Of a stretch of 64,000 nt of DNA, positions 18,337 to 27,160 are shown piece after piece. The stretch's first letter is position 1, and every line of letters begins with the position of its first letter. The DNA is from Clostridiales bacterium (GTDB taxonomy: Bacteria > Bacillota > Clostridia > Christensenellales > Pumilibacteraceae): assembly GCA_015055625.1 (NCBI GenBank), contig SVHU01000011.1, positions 1 to 64,000 of the forward strand, given 5' to 3'. A program made the position numbers and the translations under genes. The notes below the pieces were generated by a model. The model did no database searches. It was not told the DNA's origin and was given only the letters and a program-made list of their open reading frames with translations.

Positions 18337-19011
18337 TTAAGCACCTTTTGACGCGACCACATCGCCACTCTCGCTGTCGATAAGTACCGAATAACATTCG
18401 CTCTCGCTCTTATAAAACGCCACGTACCAGAAATACTTGCCGTCGTCCTGTATTGGATTTGATATCAATCTAATATAAACCTCACCGTTAAACACTCCGT
18501 TTTTCAAGTGTGATTTCAACGTAGTTTCAAGCTCTTTTTTTGCTTTACTAAACGCCTGCGAATAAGTCTTAGTTTGTTCCGTTTTTACGCTTTTTAGCGT
18601 GGTTTGAACACTGTCGTTAGCACACTGTAAACTAACATGAACTTCGCTTGAATTGTTTTTGACATTTATTTCATAAGAATAAGAATTGTTAAAGGGATGC
18701 TTTTTCATTATTCCACTATACGTCTTGTCGTTTATGGTAAACGAGCAGGTGGGCGCAGATGCAAAATCTCCTTCTACGGTAAGAATAAAAAACTCATCTC
18801 TGCCGTTTGCTACGCCATCAATCTTATAGTTTTTTTCGCGTTCTCCGCTAACCGCGCTAAACGACCATTCATCCACGCTAGACACGTACACGTTATCTCT
18901 AATTTCGGATATAACCTTATCATACCCACTATCATTTTTTGCGCATCCCCAAAAAAGAAGAAAGATGGCACAAAGAGTAGAAACACTTATAATACTCAAT
19001 ATTTTTCTCAT
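18337..19011 (-). CDS. Small lipoprotein, unknown function
   Basis: A 224-residue exported protein. The signal sequence ends LLFWGC with Cys23; Phe at -3 makes the lipobox imperfect, so lipidation is likely but not certain. The C-terminal stretch (YFWYVAFYKSESECYSVLIDSESGDVV) resembles the end of a PepSY-type fold, often found in envelope protease inhibitors; this is a weak match. The ATG at 19011 is taken because AGGAG precedes it; a 7-residue extension is unsupported. Confidence 0.65.
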   Translation of the reverse strand: MRKILSIISVSTLCAIFLLFWGCAKNDSGYDKVISEIRDNVYVSSVDEWSFSAVSGEREKNYKIDGVANGRDEFFILTVEGDFASAPTCSFTINDKTYSGIMKKHPFNNSYSYEINVKNNSSEVHVSLQCANDSVQTTLKSVKTEQTKTYSQAFSKAKKELETTLKSHLKNGVFNGEVYIRLISNPIQDDGKYFWYVAFYKSESECYSVLIDSESGDVVASKGA

Positions 19012-19027
19012 AATTTTCTCCTTGAAA

Positions 19028-19060
19028 AACAAAAATCGTTACGCTAAATATACGTAACGA
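19028..19060 (-). terminator. Terminator of the dnaG-to-metalloprotease operon
   Basis: Eight-bp stem tcgttacg/cgtaacga (19036-19043 and 19053-19060); the minus-strand tail is TTTTTGTTTTTC. Confidence 0.75.
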
Positions 19061-19081
19061 CCTTTACTTTTATTCGTGTTT

Positions 19082-19765
19082 CTATTGATTTTTTACAGGC
19101 ATAACAAGCGACTTGCTGATTCTTTTATAATCAGGCATAAACCTTGCAATATAACCGTAAAAATTCCTATCGTGATTGCGATGAACAGTATGGGTAAGTT
19201 CATGTAAAACAACGTAGTCTATGCACTCGCTTTTTTGAGATAATAACCGCAATGAAAACGCTAGCTTTTTAGTAACCACATTGCACGATCCCCACCTCGA
19301 TTTCATATCCTTAAAAACGACGTCACTACAATCCAAACCAGTAACGGTATTCCACTTTTTTAAGCTGTCAACAACTTCGCACTCTAGACTAAATCTCATC
19401 CAGTCAAGCAAAATCTTTTCTCTTCTTTCCACATTCTTTTCGCTTAAGTGAACAAGTACACTATCGCCTAAAAGCTCCACTTTTTTCCCACCATCAATAA
19501 CAAGTTTGATAGTATACGTATTACCCAAAATCGTTATTTTATCTCCATTGTTACATTTGTTTATAAAAAACGGACCATCACTCTTTTTGGCAAGCACGCT
19601 TCTTATCCATTCGGTTTTAGACGACACGAAAGACTGCACGTACTCTATCTTTGCGCTTTTTGGCGCACTTATAGAAACAGAGCCGTCGGGATCCACTTTA
19701 AGCGTTATGCGCCTGACGTTTTTTCTTATTAATTTCACTTCGATTCCGTCTACGTTTATAACCAT
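19082..19765 (-). CDS. YgjP/DUF45-type zinc metalloprotease-like protein
   Basis: A 227-residue protein of the YgjP (DUF45) family. The N-terminal half is the family beta-rich part (VRRITLKVDPDGSVSISAPK). The C-terminal active site reads HELTHTVHRNHDRNFY, giving the zinc-binding HExxH-like pair His-Glu-Leu-Thr-His and the following NHD..F motif. Substrates are not known for the family. It is the last gene of the long operon that starts near dnaG, 23 bases after the second histidine phosphatase, and is followed by a clear terminator. Confidence 0.85.
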   Translation of the reverse strand: MVINVDGIEVKLIRKNVRRITLKVDPDGSVSISAPKSAKIEYVQSFVSSKTEWIRSVLAKKSDGPFFINKCNNGDKITILGNTYTIKLVIDGGKKVELLGDSVLVHLSEKNVERREKILLDWMRFSLECEVVDSLKKWNTVTGLDCSDVVFKDMKSRWGSCNVVTKKLAFSLRLLSQKSECIDYVVLHELTHTVHRNHDRNFYGYIARFMPDYKRISKSLVMPVKNQ

Positions 19766-19788
19766 ATTTTCTACCGCTAAACAAACCT

Positions 19789-20421
19789 TTATACGTACTT
19801 AAAATCAGCCTTAAGATCCTTTAGATACTCCTCGTATGCATAGTATTCCACACTATACTTCCCGTCCTTATGTATAAGCTTTGTTACAGATGCATTTCTG
19901 GGAATATCCTTAACCGTAGCATTTTCGCTAAAATATCCGATACCGAACATAGTTGAAAGAATTACTCCACCGTGAGCGGATATTACAAAGCTCTTTCCCT
20001 CGTGCTTTTTTACAAGCTCGTCCATTCCACCTATAAAACGCTCAGCCGCCAACTTTGCGGTTTCTCCCTCTGCCGGCTCTGCCATGAGGGGAAATTTACA
20101 CCATTTGTTAAACTCCGGCTCGTACTTAGAAAGATAGCTCTTTTCCTTACCTTCCCACCTTCCGAAATGAACCTCAATAAATCTCTTGTCCGCTATTACC
20201 TGTTTGCCTATCTTCTCGCCAAGCGGAGCTACTGTATCTACAGCTCGAGAAAGCGGGCTTGAATATATAGCCACTACGTTTTTATCTTCCAAAAATTCGC
20301 AAATCTTTTGAGCCTGTTTTTGACCTAATTCGCTAAGCGGAACGTTAGTAGTTCCCGTAAACGTACCCGTCTTATTTGCAATGCTTTCACCGTGTCTTGT
20401 AATATAAATTATAGTTTCCAT
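19789..20421 (-). CDS. Histidine phosphatase (phosphoglycerate mutase-like), copy 2
   Basis: A 210-residue branch-1 histidine phosphatase. The catalytic phospho-acceptor motif is TRHGES near residue 9; the second His lies in SAHGGVI near 150; YSSPLSRAVDT and FGRWEGK are the usual supporting motifs. The typical role is dephosphorylation of small phosphorylated metabolites such as alpha-ribazole phosphate or sugar phosphates; the substrate is not deducible. Its start is one base after the stop of a second gene of the same family, so this is a tandem pair. Confidence 0.88.
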   Translation of the reverse strand: METIIYITRHGESIANKTGTFTGTTNVPLSELGQKQAQKICEFLEDKNVVAIYSSPLSRAVDTVAPLGEKIGKQVIADKRFIEVHFGRWEGKEKSYLSKYEPEFNKWCKFPLMAEPAEGETAKLAAERFIGGMDELVKKHEGKSFVISAHGGVILSTMFGIGYFSENATVKDIPRNASVTKLIHKDGKYSVEYYAYEEYLKDLKADFKYV

Positions 20422-20422
20422 T

Positions 20423-21064
20423 TTATACCGTTATATCGTCCAGATGTCCGACATAGCCCTCCGTAATAAGAATAATCTTTCCGTCTTCTATCTCAATAGT
20501 CGTTATAGACGCGTTTGGCAAACGAGCGTCCGTCCTCTTTGCTCCCTCAAGAGTACAACCATTTTTAAGATACGTTAAAAAGCACAACAATGCTATCGAA
20601 TGTGTAGCAACAAAAACTTTTTTACCAGCATGCTTTTTCTCGATATCATACAGTCCTTTTACAAACCTATCCGCAACCTCTGGCGCGCTTTCTCCGCCTT
20701 TTGGAAACTTAACGGAAACAAACTCGTTTTCATCTCTGTACCTTACGTAGCTTCCATCCTCTTGCAATAAAGCTTGTGTCCAAACCATTCCCTCATATAT
20801 CTCGCCAAAGTTAAACTCAGCAAACCTATCGTCAATATGTATAGGCAAATTTTTAAGTTTAGCCGTAAAAGAAGCTGTATCTTTTGCTCTTTTCAAGTTG
20901 CTCGAGTATATAGCGTCTAAGTGCTTGTCCTTAAAATACTCGGCAACTTGCGCTCCCTGCCTTAAACCTTCTTCAGTAAGTTCTACGTCTGTACAACCTA
21001 TAACCTGCATATTTTTATTACCCGTACTATATCCGTGACGAACTAAATATATCGTAGTTTTCAT
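20423..21064 (-). CDS. Histidine phosphatase (phosphoglycerate mutase-like), copy 1
   Basis: A 213-residue member of the same superfamily as the next gene. The catalytic motif is VRHGYSTGNKN, with Tyr where the copy 2 gene has Glu, and the second His is in ATHSIALL. YSSNLKRAKDTA and FNFGEIYEG complete the pattern. The two copies differ throughout, so the duplication is old. The ATG at 21064 overlaps the previous gene's stop as ATGA and has AAGGAAA upstream; a 6-residue longer reading is rejected. Confidence 0.86.
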   Translation of the reverse strand: MKTTIYLVRHGYSTGNKNMQVIGCTDVELTEEGLRQGAQVAEYFKDKHLDAIYSSNLKRAKDTASFTAKLKNLPIHIDDRFAEFNFGEIYEGMVWTQALLQEDGSYVRYRDENEFVSVKFPKGGESAPEVADRFVKGLYDIEKKHAGKKVFVATHSIALLCFLTYLKNGCTLEGAKRTDARLPNASITTIEIEDGKIILITEGYVGHLDDITV

Positions 21065-21756
21065 AATGTTTCCTTTATCCAATCCTCTATATCTCCGCTT
21101 CCGAAAAACGAAAGCAACGTTTCCTCGTTTATTGCATTTTCCTTTCTTGCCTGCTCGTTACACAACAGCCTTGTTATATACGCCTCTTTTCGCATATCTC
21201 CGTTTGCGTTATACGAATTATCCGCGCTACCAAACGAAATGGGAAGCTTTCCGTTTACAAACACAATGGGAGGAGCTCCAAAACCTTTTCCGAGCGAATA
21301 CGATGGCAAAAACACCACGTTTGCATTGCACTGCGCCATAATGTCTATGTCTTCTTTATCAATACAGTTCGCCCCCACCACAGTTGCGTTATCAAGCAAG
21401 CCCATTCTATGTAAAAGCATAATAGGTGATAGCTTGTACCTACTTTCTATAAGTCCGCTAGTGTATAAATCCTCACACGCGCACACCATAAATTTACACT
21501 TTTTATCCAATACGTATTCAATACACGCATCTAAAACGCGGTCTGGAAGAAGTAAAGATGAAAGACAAATTTTATCGCCTACAAGATCGCTCTCGCTTTC
21601 TACGTACGAATACACTTCCACCCCTTTTCTTACCTGCTTGAAGTTATCAATATTTCTAGTAACAACGTTAATTTTATCCGTATAACAAGAATGGCAAACG
21701 TCGACGTTTGCCATACTGTCAGTTATTAAAAAAGCGTTTTTCAATGAAAGTTTCAT
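21061..21756 (-). CDS. Degenerate amidohydrolase-like protein, probable pseudoenzyme
   Basis: A 231-residue protein whose middle and C-terminal part follow the MtaD/SsnA-type amidohydrolase pattern, yet the metal ligands are gone. Where active enzymes have AHC the sequence is ANC, where they have HNPxSN it is FLPSYS, and the GTDG loop has become GSAD; the later NGDM..E pattern remains. It is also about half the usual length (over 400). The gene is intact, joined by ATGA overlaps to galU upstream and a histidine phosphatase downstream, so it is kept under selection rather than decaying. A binding, regulatory or new catalytic role is possible. The family resemblance is by eye. Confidence 0.6.
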   Translation of the reverse strand: MKLSLKNAFLITDSMANVDVCHSCYTDKINVVTRNIDNFKQVRKGVEVYSYVESESDLVGDKICLSSLLLPDRVLDACIEYVLDKKCKFMVCACEDLYTSGLIESRYKLSPIMLLHRMGLLDNATVVGANCIDKEDIDIMAQCNANVVFLPSYSLGKGFGAPPIVFVNGKLPISFGSADNSYNANGDMRKEAYITRLLCNEQARKENAINEETLLSFFGSGDIEDWIKETL

Positions 21757-22625
21757 AAATTTTCAGCTAGTTTTTTAATATAATCTTTGTACTTATCTCC
21801 AAACTCGGCATTCTTTAGCGCAAACTCTGTATATGCTTGCATTGCGCCGAATTTATCTCCCATATCATAACGTTTGCCCTCAAACTCATACGCGCACACT
21901 TTACCATCTTTACTCATAAGAGCTAGCGTATCGGTAAACTGAAGTTCATTATTTTTGCCAATAGGCGTCTTTTCGATATAATCGAAAACCTCGCTAGAAA
22001 GCGCATATCTGCCCAGGCTTGCAAGACGGGACGGGAGCTCGTTTAGCGGTGGCTTTTCTACAATACCTTTAAGATAATGCAATCTACCCTCGCTCTTTAC
22101 TACGTCACCCACACCATACTTTACTATATCGTCGCTTAGCATAGTCTGAACACCTACAATAGTTGCTCCGCTTTGCTCAAAAGCTTCACCAAGCTGTTTC
22201 ATTACGGGATTAGAATTCACAATGAGGTCGTCACCCCATGCAAGATAGAAAGCATCTTTTCCAACAAACTCCTTAGCTTTATAAACGGCATCCCCACTAC
22301 CTTTAGGCTCGTTTTGATATGCAAAACTTACGTTAATTCCGTCCGTAATTCCCTTAAGAATTTCTACTACGTCAGCCTTTCCAGCCTCTAGCAACTTGTT
22401 TTCCAAAACAACGTCTTGCGTAAAATAATTGCGAATATTTTCTTTTTGAGGGGAAATAACGATTAGTACGTCCGTTACCCCACTATCCTTCGCCTCGTTT
22501 ACAATATAAGACAAAACCGGAGTATCAATAATAGGCAATAATTCTTTTGGAACGGCTTTTGTTATGGGCATAAATCTTGTACCCATTCCCGCGCAAGGGA
22601 TGACCGCTTTTGTTATTTTAGACAT
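21753..22625 (-). CDS. galU: UTP-glucose-1-phosphate uridylyltransferase
   Basis: A 290-residue nucleotidyltransferase making UDP-glucose for envelope glycans. The nucleotide-binding start is PCAGMGTRFMPITKAVPKELLPI, with PVLSYIVNEA next; WGDDLIV carries the metal-binding acidic residue and GIVEKP and GRY follow. Length is typical. GGAG lies upstream of the ATG. It is co-transcribed behind the zinc-ribbon protein (26-base gap). Confidence 0.95.
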   Translation of the reverse strand: MSKITKAVIPCAGMGTRFMPITKAVPKELLPIIDTPVLSYIVNEAKDSGVTDVLIVISPQKENIRNYFTQDVVLENKLLEAGKADVVEILKGITDGINVSFAYQNEPKGSGDAVYKAKEFVGKDAFYLAWGDDLIVNSNPVMKQLGEAFEQSGATIVGVQTMLSDDIVKYGVGDVVKSEGRLHYLKGIVEKPPLNELPSRLASLGRYALSSEVFDYIEKTPIGKNNELQFTDTLALMSKDGKVCAYEFEGKRYDMGDKFGAMQAYTEFALKNAEFGDKYKDYIKKLAENL

Positions 22626-22651
22626 AATGGTATTCTCCGTAAAAAAGTTTT

Positions 22652-23353
22652 CTAACCCTTATATATTATGCGCTTGCACGCGTCGCAATGACACCTTCCA
22701 GCCTTGTTTAGCTGTTCTTTATTACTCTGGGAAAGTGCCATAAAGCAACCTCCGCACATATAACTCTTTTCTTCTCCTTGCACCTGAACGAACGCAGGTA
22801 AAATATTTTGCGCAACTAACGCGTCATACTGATCTAATATATCTTTTGCGACCTTAGCCCTAAGCTCTGCAACCTTACTTTCCAAAGTTTTAAGCTCTTC
22901 TTCGGTTTTTCCTACTTTTGCTTTATATTTTTCATTCGTAGAAGCATACTCGTCTTTGAGCTTTTTACCATCGTTTTGAGCAGAAACATATTCTTTAATC
23001 GCCTTGTCGGATCTATTCTTAAGGTCATCCACCTTTTTAACCATATCCGAAACAAGTTTTTTAGTTTCGTCAAGCTTTGCTAAAATCTCGTCTTTATTTT
23101 CAGCTGTTTCGAGCTGAGCAATAAGCTTGTCTGTGTTTGCGCATATCTTATTAAGCGCTGTAACGGCGTCGTTGTAAGCCATTACGATTTTGTCCGCATA
23201 CGCTTCGGCTGAAATCACTTTCTTTTTAGCCTCATCAAAGCCGATCTTAATAGTTTCAAGAGCCTTTTTTTCAGGGCTATTAGCAAGCGAACGCCTGATT
23301 TCTTTGATACGTACGTCTGTTTTTTGGTAGGTTAACAAATCTTGTAAACTCAT
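22652..23353 (-). CDS. Coiled-coil protein with C-terminal C4 zinc ribbon
   Basis: A 233-residue protein of the COG1579 type. Residues about 1-190 are long charged heptads, a predicted antiparallel coiled coil. The C terminus has a four-Cys zinc ribbon, CGGC ... CHCDAC, followed by KRIIY. The family is often found next to a Nif3-like gene, as here (20-base gap), and is thought to bind nucleic acid or proteins; the precise role is unsettled. AAGGAG lies ahead of the ATG. Confidence 0.85.
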   Translation of the reverse strand: MSLQDLLTYQKTDVRIKEIRRSLANSPEKKALETIKIGFDEAKKKVISAEAYADKIVMAYNDAVTALNKICANTDKLIAQLETAENKDEILAKLDETKKLVSDMVKKVDDLKNRSDKAIKEYVSAQNDGKKLKDEYASTNEKYKAKVGKTEEELKTLESKVAELRAKVAKDILDQYDALVAQNILPAFVQVQGEEKSYMCGGCFMALSQSNKEQLNKAGRCHCDACKRIIYKG

Positions 23354-23373
23354 AACAAAATCTCCTTTATTCT

Positions 23374-24168
23374 CTAACCGATAAAAGGATTACTCTCCTT
23401 CTCCGATACGGTTATACTAAAATTATACCCCGCTTTTTTCATAGCATCACTTATCTTTTTTACAAGAATATCGATATAAAAATGTTCGGTAGCATAGTGT
23501 CCGCTTTCAATCATATTCATACCCACGCTTTTTGCATAAAGAGCCACGTGATGCTTTATTTCGCTTGTTATAAAACAGGTTGCGCCCATTTTTTTTGCCT
23601 TGTCGATATATTCGATATCCGCTCCGCTTCCGTTTACCACGGCAATACGACACACCTTTTCGTTTACGTCTTTAGCAATAACGCGCACAGGGAAAGAAAA
23701 AATCTTTTCCACGTTTTGCGCAAGATCGCCCACAGTAATAGGCGTAATATCGCCAACTCTGCCAATACCTGCATTTATATCAAGTTCATCAATTACGCAT
23801 TTATTCTTAATTCCCAACAAATCAGCAATACTGTCGTTTACTCCACCTGCCACACTATCAAGATTAGTATGCATTGAGTATACGTTTATATCGTTTTTTA
23901 TCGCCTTTGTTACGGTACGATAATTTTCGTAAGCATCGTTGAGATTTTTTATCGGAGCAAAGATTACGGGGTGATGCGAAACTATAAGGTTACTTCCGTT
24001 GTTTATCGCCTCGTCCACAACCGCTTCGGTAGCGTCAAGGCACACGGTTATTCCCGTTATTTCACTTTCCTTATCTCCGATATTCAGTCCTGCATTGTCA
24101 AAAGAGAGAGCTAAAAAGGGCGGTGCAATTTCTTCGAGAACACTTATTATTTCTTTCAGCTTTGCCAT
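23374..24168 (-). CDS. Nif3-like dinuclear metal protein
   Basis: A 264-residue NIF3/YbgI family protein forming hexameric rings with a two-metal site. The signature SHHPVIFAPIKN near residue 62 supplies metal ligands, TNLDSVAGGVND near 98 a further one, and the late GHYATEHFYID motif the rest. Often annotated as 'GTP cyclohydrolase 1 type 2 homologue', but the cellular reaction is unproven. AAGGAGG precedes the ATG, and the start overlaps the trmK stop. Confidence 0.92.
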   Translation of the reverse strand: MAKLKEIISVLEEIAPPFLALSFDNAGLNIGDKESEITGITVCLDATEAVVDEAINNGSNLIVSHHPVIFAPIKNLNDAYENYRTVTKAIKNDINVYSMHTNLDSVAGGVNDSIADLLGIKNKCVIDELDINAGIGRVGDITPITVGDLAQNVEKIFSFPVRVIAKDVNEKVCRIAVVNGSGADIEYIDKAKKMGATCFITSEIKHHVALYAKSVGMNMIESGHYATEHFYIDILVKKISDAMKKAGYNFSITVSEKESNPFIG

Positions 24169-24776
24169 TTGTACGCCTCCTTTGCAATCTCTAACAATTC
24201 TTTATTCTTTTTTGATGGATATAGCGCGGAATACTTTTCAATCTCCGCCTCTATTTTCATCTTCCTCAATCCGTCTTTTTGTTTATAGAAATACCCCTCT
24301 ATCTTCGCAATCTCATCAAGCGCACACTCGCCCTGTTTTGCGCAGATAATATCATAAAAAATCCCGTCCTCTTCCACAACGAAATCCTTGTCAAAACAGT
24401 ACCCGTTGTTTGCTAGCCACACTCTAAGCTCTTCCACGTTTTTTTGCGCGCCCAAAATAAGATAAGGCTTGTACGAAATATTGGATAATATTCCTATAAT
24501 AGTGTTTGCGCCCATACCGCAAATTACGGCGGTATCGACTTGTTGTATTCCTTTTAGTCCGTCCGCAACGTGAAATTCCACATTGTCAAAACCTGCAAGT
24601 CTAACTCTAGCTTTTTGCAAGCACTTTTCGCTCACGTCGCAAGCAAGCACAAGATGCGCAAGATTATTCATTGCCACGTACTCGCTCACGATTCCGTGAT
24701 CACACCCTACGTCCGCAAACACGGAGCAAGGATTTACACACTCACAAATTGCTTTGAGCCTTTTATCAGTTAACAT
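24156..24776 (-). CDS. trmK: tRNA (adenine22-N1)-methyltransferase
   Basis: A 206-residue SAM-dependent methyltransferase that makes m1A22 in tRNA. The SAM motif is [14 protein letters not shown] near residue 20, then [12 protein letters not shown], and [10 protein letters not shown] carries the catalytic-loop region. A C-terminal coiled coil (about 155-206) matches the family. It directly follows rpoD, a conserved position in Bacillota. The ATG at 24776 is preferred, overlapping rpoD by 11 bases; a GTG at 24782 is possible. Confidence 0.93.
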   Translation of the reverse strand: MLTDKRLKAICECVNPCSVFADVGCDHGIVSEYVAMNNLAHLVLACDVSEKCLQKARVRLAGFDNVEFHVADGLKGIQQVDTAVICGMGANTIIGILSNISYKPYLILGAQKNVEELRVWLANNGYCFDKDFVVEEDGIFYDIICAKQGECALDEIAKIEGYFYKQKDGLRKMKIEAEIEKYSALYPSKKNKELLEIAKEAYKWQS

Positions 24777-26082
24777 AATCACGAAGCTTCTTACTTCTTT
24801 GAGGATGACGAAGCTTTCTAAGCGCTTTTGCCTCTATCTGTCTAATACGTTCTCTCGTTACGCCGAACTCTCTTCCAACCTCTTCCAAGGTTCTAGAATG
24901 TCCGTCGTCGATACCATAGCGAAGTCTTAATACCATTTCCTCACGAGGAGTAAGGGTATCGAGAACAACCATAAGCTGTTCTTTGAGGATAGAAAAAGTT
25001 GCAGCGTCTTGAGGTGAAGATGCGTGATCGTCCTCGATAAAGTCGCCAAGATGCGAATCTTCCTCCTCGCCAATAGGTGTTTCGAGCGATACTGGATCGA
25101 GCGAAATACGCTGAATTTCACGAACACGTTCGGTAGTAATACCCATTTCCTGAGCAATTTCTTCAGGGAGAGGGTCGCGTCCGAATTTTTGAACAAGCAA
25201 TCTCGTGGTACGAGCAAGCTTATTGATTGTTTCTACCATATGAACAGGAATACGAATAGTACGAGCCTGATCGGCAATGGCTCTAGTTATTGCCTGTCTA
25301 ATCCACCAAGTAGCGTACGTAGAGAAACGATATCCTCTCGTGTAGTCAAACTTTTCAACAGCCTTCATAAGACCCAAGTTTCCCTCTTGAATAAGGTCCA
25401 AAAAGAGCATTCCACGTCCAACGTAACGCTTTGCAATAGACACAACAAGTCTTAAGTTTGCCTCTGACAAGCGCTTTTGAGCTTCAATGTCGCCTTCCAT
25501 CATTCTCTGCGACAACTCCAACTCTTCTTCGATTGTAAGGAGCGGAACTTTACCAATATCTTTAAGATATACCTTAACAGGGTCGTCAATACTGACTTCC
25601 GCCATAATCTTGTCGATATCGTCGTGCAAAAGATCTGCCGTATTATTAATAACAGTAATTCCGTTTTCGTCCAAAATACGGAAAACTTCGTCCATTTCTC
25701 TTGCATTTGCTTCACATTCTACCGCTATTTTTGCGCCAACCTCGTCGTAAGTGAGCTTACCATGCTTTTTACCTACGGCAATAAGACGCTTAATCTCGTT
25801 TTGAATTTTTTCACTCAAAACAACAGGAGAATCATCTACAACCGTTGTAGCAGTTTTTAACGTGGTTGTGCTTTTTTGCTCAGCCTTTTCTCCTATAACG
25901 ATATCATTAGCGGAAAGTCCTGCCAAAATATCCTCAATTTGGTCGGGGGTTACTTTAATTCCCTTAAGCGCAACGTTAACATCATCGTAAGTAAGCTCGC
26001 CTTTCTTTTTATAAATACTAGTGAGCGTATTTATAATCTTGTAAGTGCTACTTTTTTCCATATAAGTGCTACTTTTTTCCAT
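24766..26082 (-). CDS. rpoD: Primary sigma-70 factor
   Basis: A 438-residue housekeeping sigma factor. Region 1.1-like segments occupy about 1-150; region 1.2 is [17 protein letters not shown]; region 2 includes the canonical [27 protein letters not shown]; region 3 and a standard region 4.2 helix ([21 protein letters not shown]) follow. All residues known in E. coli to contact the -10 (Tyr430, Trp433, Trp434, Gln437, Thr440 equivalents) are present. The first seven codons are an exact tandem repeat (MEKSSTY twice), so two in-frame ATGs lie 21 bases apart; the upstream one has the GGAGG. It overlaps the sigma gene before it by 14 bases. Confidence 0.95.
   Translation of the reverse strand: MEKSSTYMEKSSTYKIINTLTSIYKKKGELTYDDVNVALKGIKVTPDQIEDILAGLSANDIVIGEKAEQKSTTTLKTATTVVDDSPVVLSEKIQNEIKRLIAVGKKHGKLTYDEVGAKIAVECEANAREMDEVFRILDENGITVINNTADLLHDDIDKIMAEVSIDDPVKVYLKDIGKVPLLTIEEELELSQRMMEGDIEAQKRLSEANLRLVVSIAKRYVGRGMLFLDLIQEGNLGLMKAVEKFDYTRGYRFSTYATWWIRQAITRAIADQARTIRIPVHMVETINKLARTTRLLVQKFGRDPLPEEIAQEMGITTERVREIQRISLDPVSLETPIGEEEDSHLGDFIEDDHASSPQDAATFSILKEQLMVVLDTLTPREEMVLRLRYGIDDGHSRTLEEVGREFGVTRERIRQIEAKALRKLRHPQRSKKLRDYVN
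26062..26082 (-). repeat. 21-bp tandem duplication at the rpoD start
   Basis: Bases 26062-26082 are repeated exactly at 26041-26061, adding seven codons and a second ATG. Only the upstream copy has a ribosome site next to it. Confidence 0.85.
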
Positions 26083-27160
26083 TTTTTTCCTCCGTCGACA
26101 CTTTCTTGTCGAGCTCTTGTTTTTGTTTGTCGTAATAGTAAATCAGTTCTTTGTTAAAAGCTGGGTACCTAAGTTTTGCCAGCGCTCTTTGTTCAATTTG
26201 TCTAACACGCTCTCGCGTAACGCTGTAAATAGAAGCTATTTCTTCAAGGGTTTTAGGTGCGTCGTCATCTATTCCAAACCTTAGTTTTATAATAGATTGC
26301 TCCGAAGCCGAAAGCTTGCCAATCGCACTTTTTGCTAAACGCGCAAGCTCCTGTTTTTCGGTTAAAACGTCTGGTCTTTCACCATCGCTTGCTTCCAAAA
26401 AATCAAGAAGAACACTATCCTCTTCATCACCTACGGCATCATAGATTGACACAGGCTTGTGGCGCAATAACAAATATTGCGTTATCTTATACCTACTCTC
26501 GCCCATAGCTTTTTCTAGATATCCAATATCGGGATCGTTTCCGTATTCCATGCTGTACGTTGATATTATTTTTCCGAGTTTCTCCACTCGCTCTCTAACG
26601 TACGCGGGAAGTCGAACCGTCCTTCCTTCGTCACTAATCGTTCTTACTATTGCTTGTCGTATCCACCAAGTAGCGCAGGTTGAAAATCTAAATCCCTTGT
26701 CCGGATCAAACTTTTCCGTGGCTTTCATAAGCCCTAAATTTCCGCTTTGGATCAAATCATCAAACTCCACTCCTCTATTTGTATATCGTTTGGCAACCGT
26801 ATATACAAGTCTAAGATTGGACAAAACAAGTTTCTCTTTTGCTTTTTTATCACCCTCGCGTATTTTGTACGCAAGAGCCATTTCTTCTTCCGCCGTAAGC
26901 AAAGGCGCGTTCACTTCGTAGCCGATCTCTAGGTCATGTGCCTCTTTAATATCTTCTGGAGCTAAAACCAGAATATCTCTTTGGGCTAATAAATCTAATA
27001 CCTCATCGGTTAGTTTAGCATCCGCATTGCACTTTGATATAAGCGTAGAATAAACATCGTCGGTGGTAAGCGCTCCTATCTTTTCTGCTTTTTCAATAAG
27101 CAGTTCAACCTCTTTTTCAATAAGATTTTTACTATTATCAGAATTCATCTGCGCCACCAT
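26069..27160 (-). CDS. Second sigma-70 factor, RpoD paralogue
   Basis: A 363-residue group 1/2-type sigma factor placed between dnaG and rpoD. It has a short region 1 (about 1-75), region 2 with [27 protein letters not shown], region 3, and region 4.2 [20 protein letters not shown]. Relative to rpoD two -10-contacting positions differ: Cys replaces the Tyr430 equivalent and Val replaces the Thr440 equivalent; the -35 helix is nearly unchanged. It overlaps dnaG by 23 bases and rpoD by 14, so it is expressed with both. Start could be 27160 or the in-frame ATG at 27148. Confidence 0.88.
   Translation of the reverse strand: MVAQMNSDNSKNLIEKEVELLIEKAEKIGALTTDDVYSTLISKCNADAKLTDEVLDLLAQRDILVLAPEDIKEAHDLEIGYEVNAPLLTAEEEMALAYKIREGDKKAKEKLVLSNLRLVYTVAKRYTNRGVEFDDLIQSGNLGLMKATEKFDPDKGFRFSTCATWWIRQAIVRTISDEGRTVRLPAYVRERVEKLGKIISTYSMEYGNDPDIGYLEKAMGESRYKITQYLLLRHKPVSIYDAVGDEEDSVLLDFLEASDGERPDVLTEKQELARLAKSAIGKLSASEQSIIKLRFGIDDDAPKTLEEIASIYSVTRERVRQIEQRALAKLRYPAFNKELIYYYDKQKQELDKKVSTEEKNGKK

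Noticed and set aside
21061-21756. Amidohydrolase-like gene as a frameshifted pseudogene
   Set aside because: Start and stop are joined to both neighbours by ATGA overlaps and the frame is intact; loss of motifs is by substitution, not by breaks.
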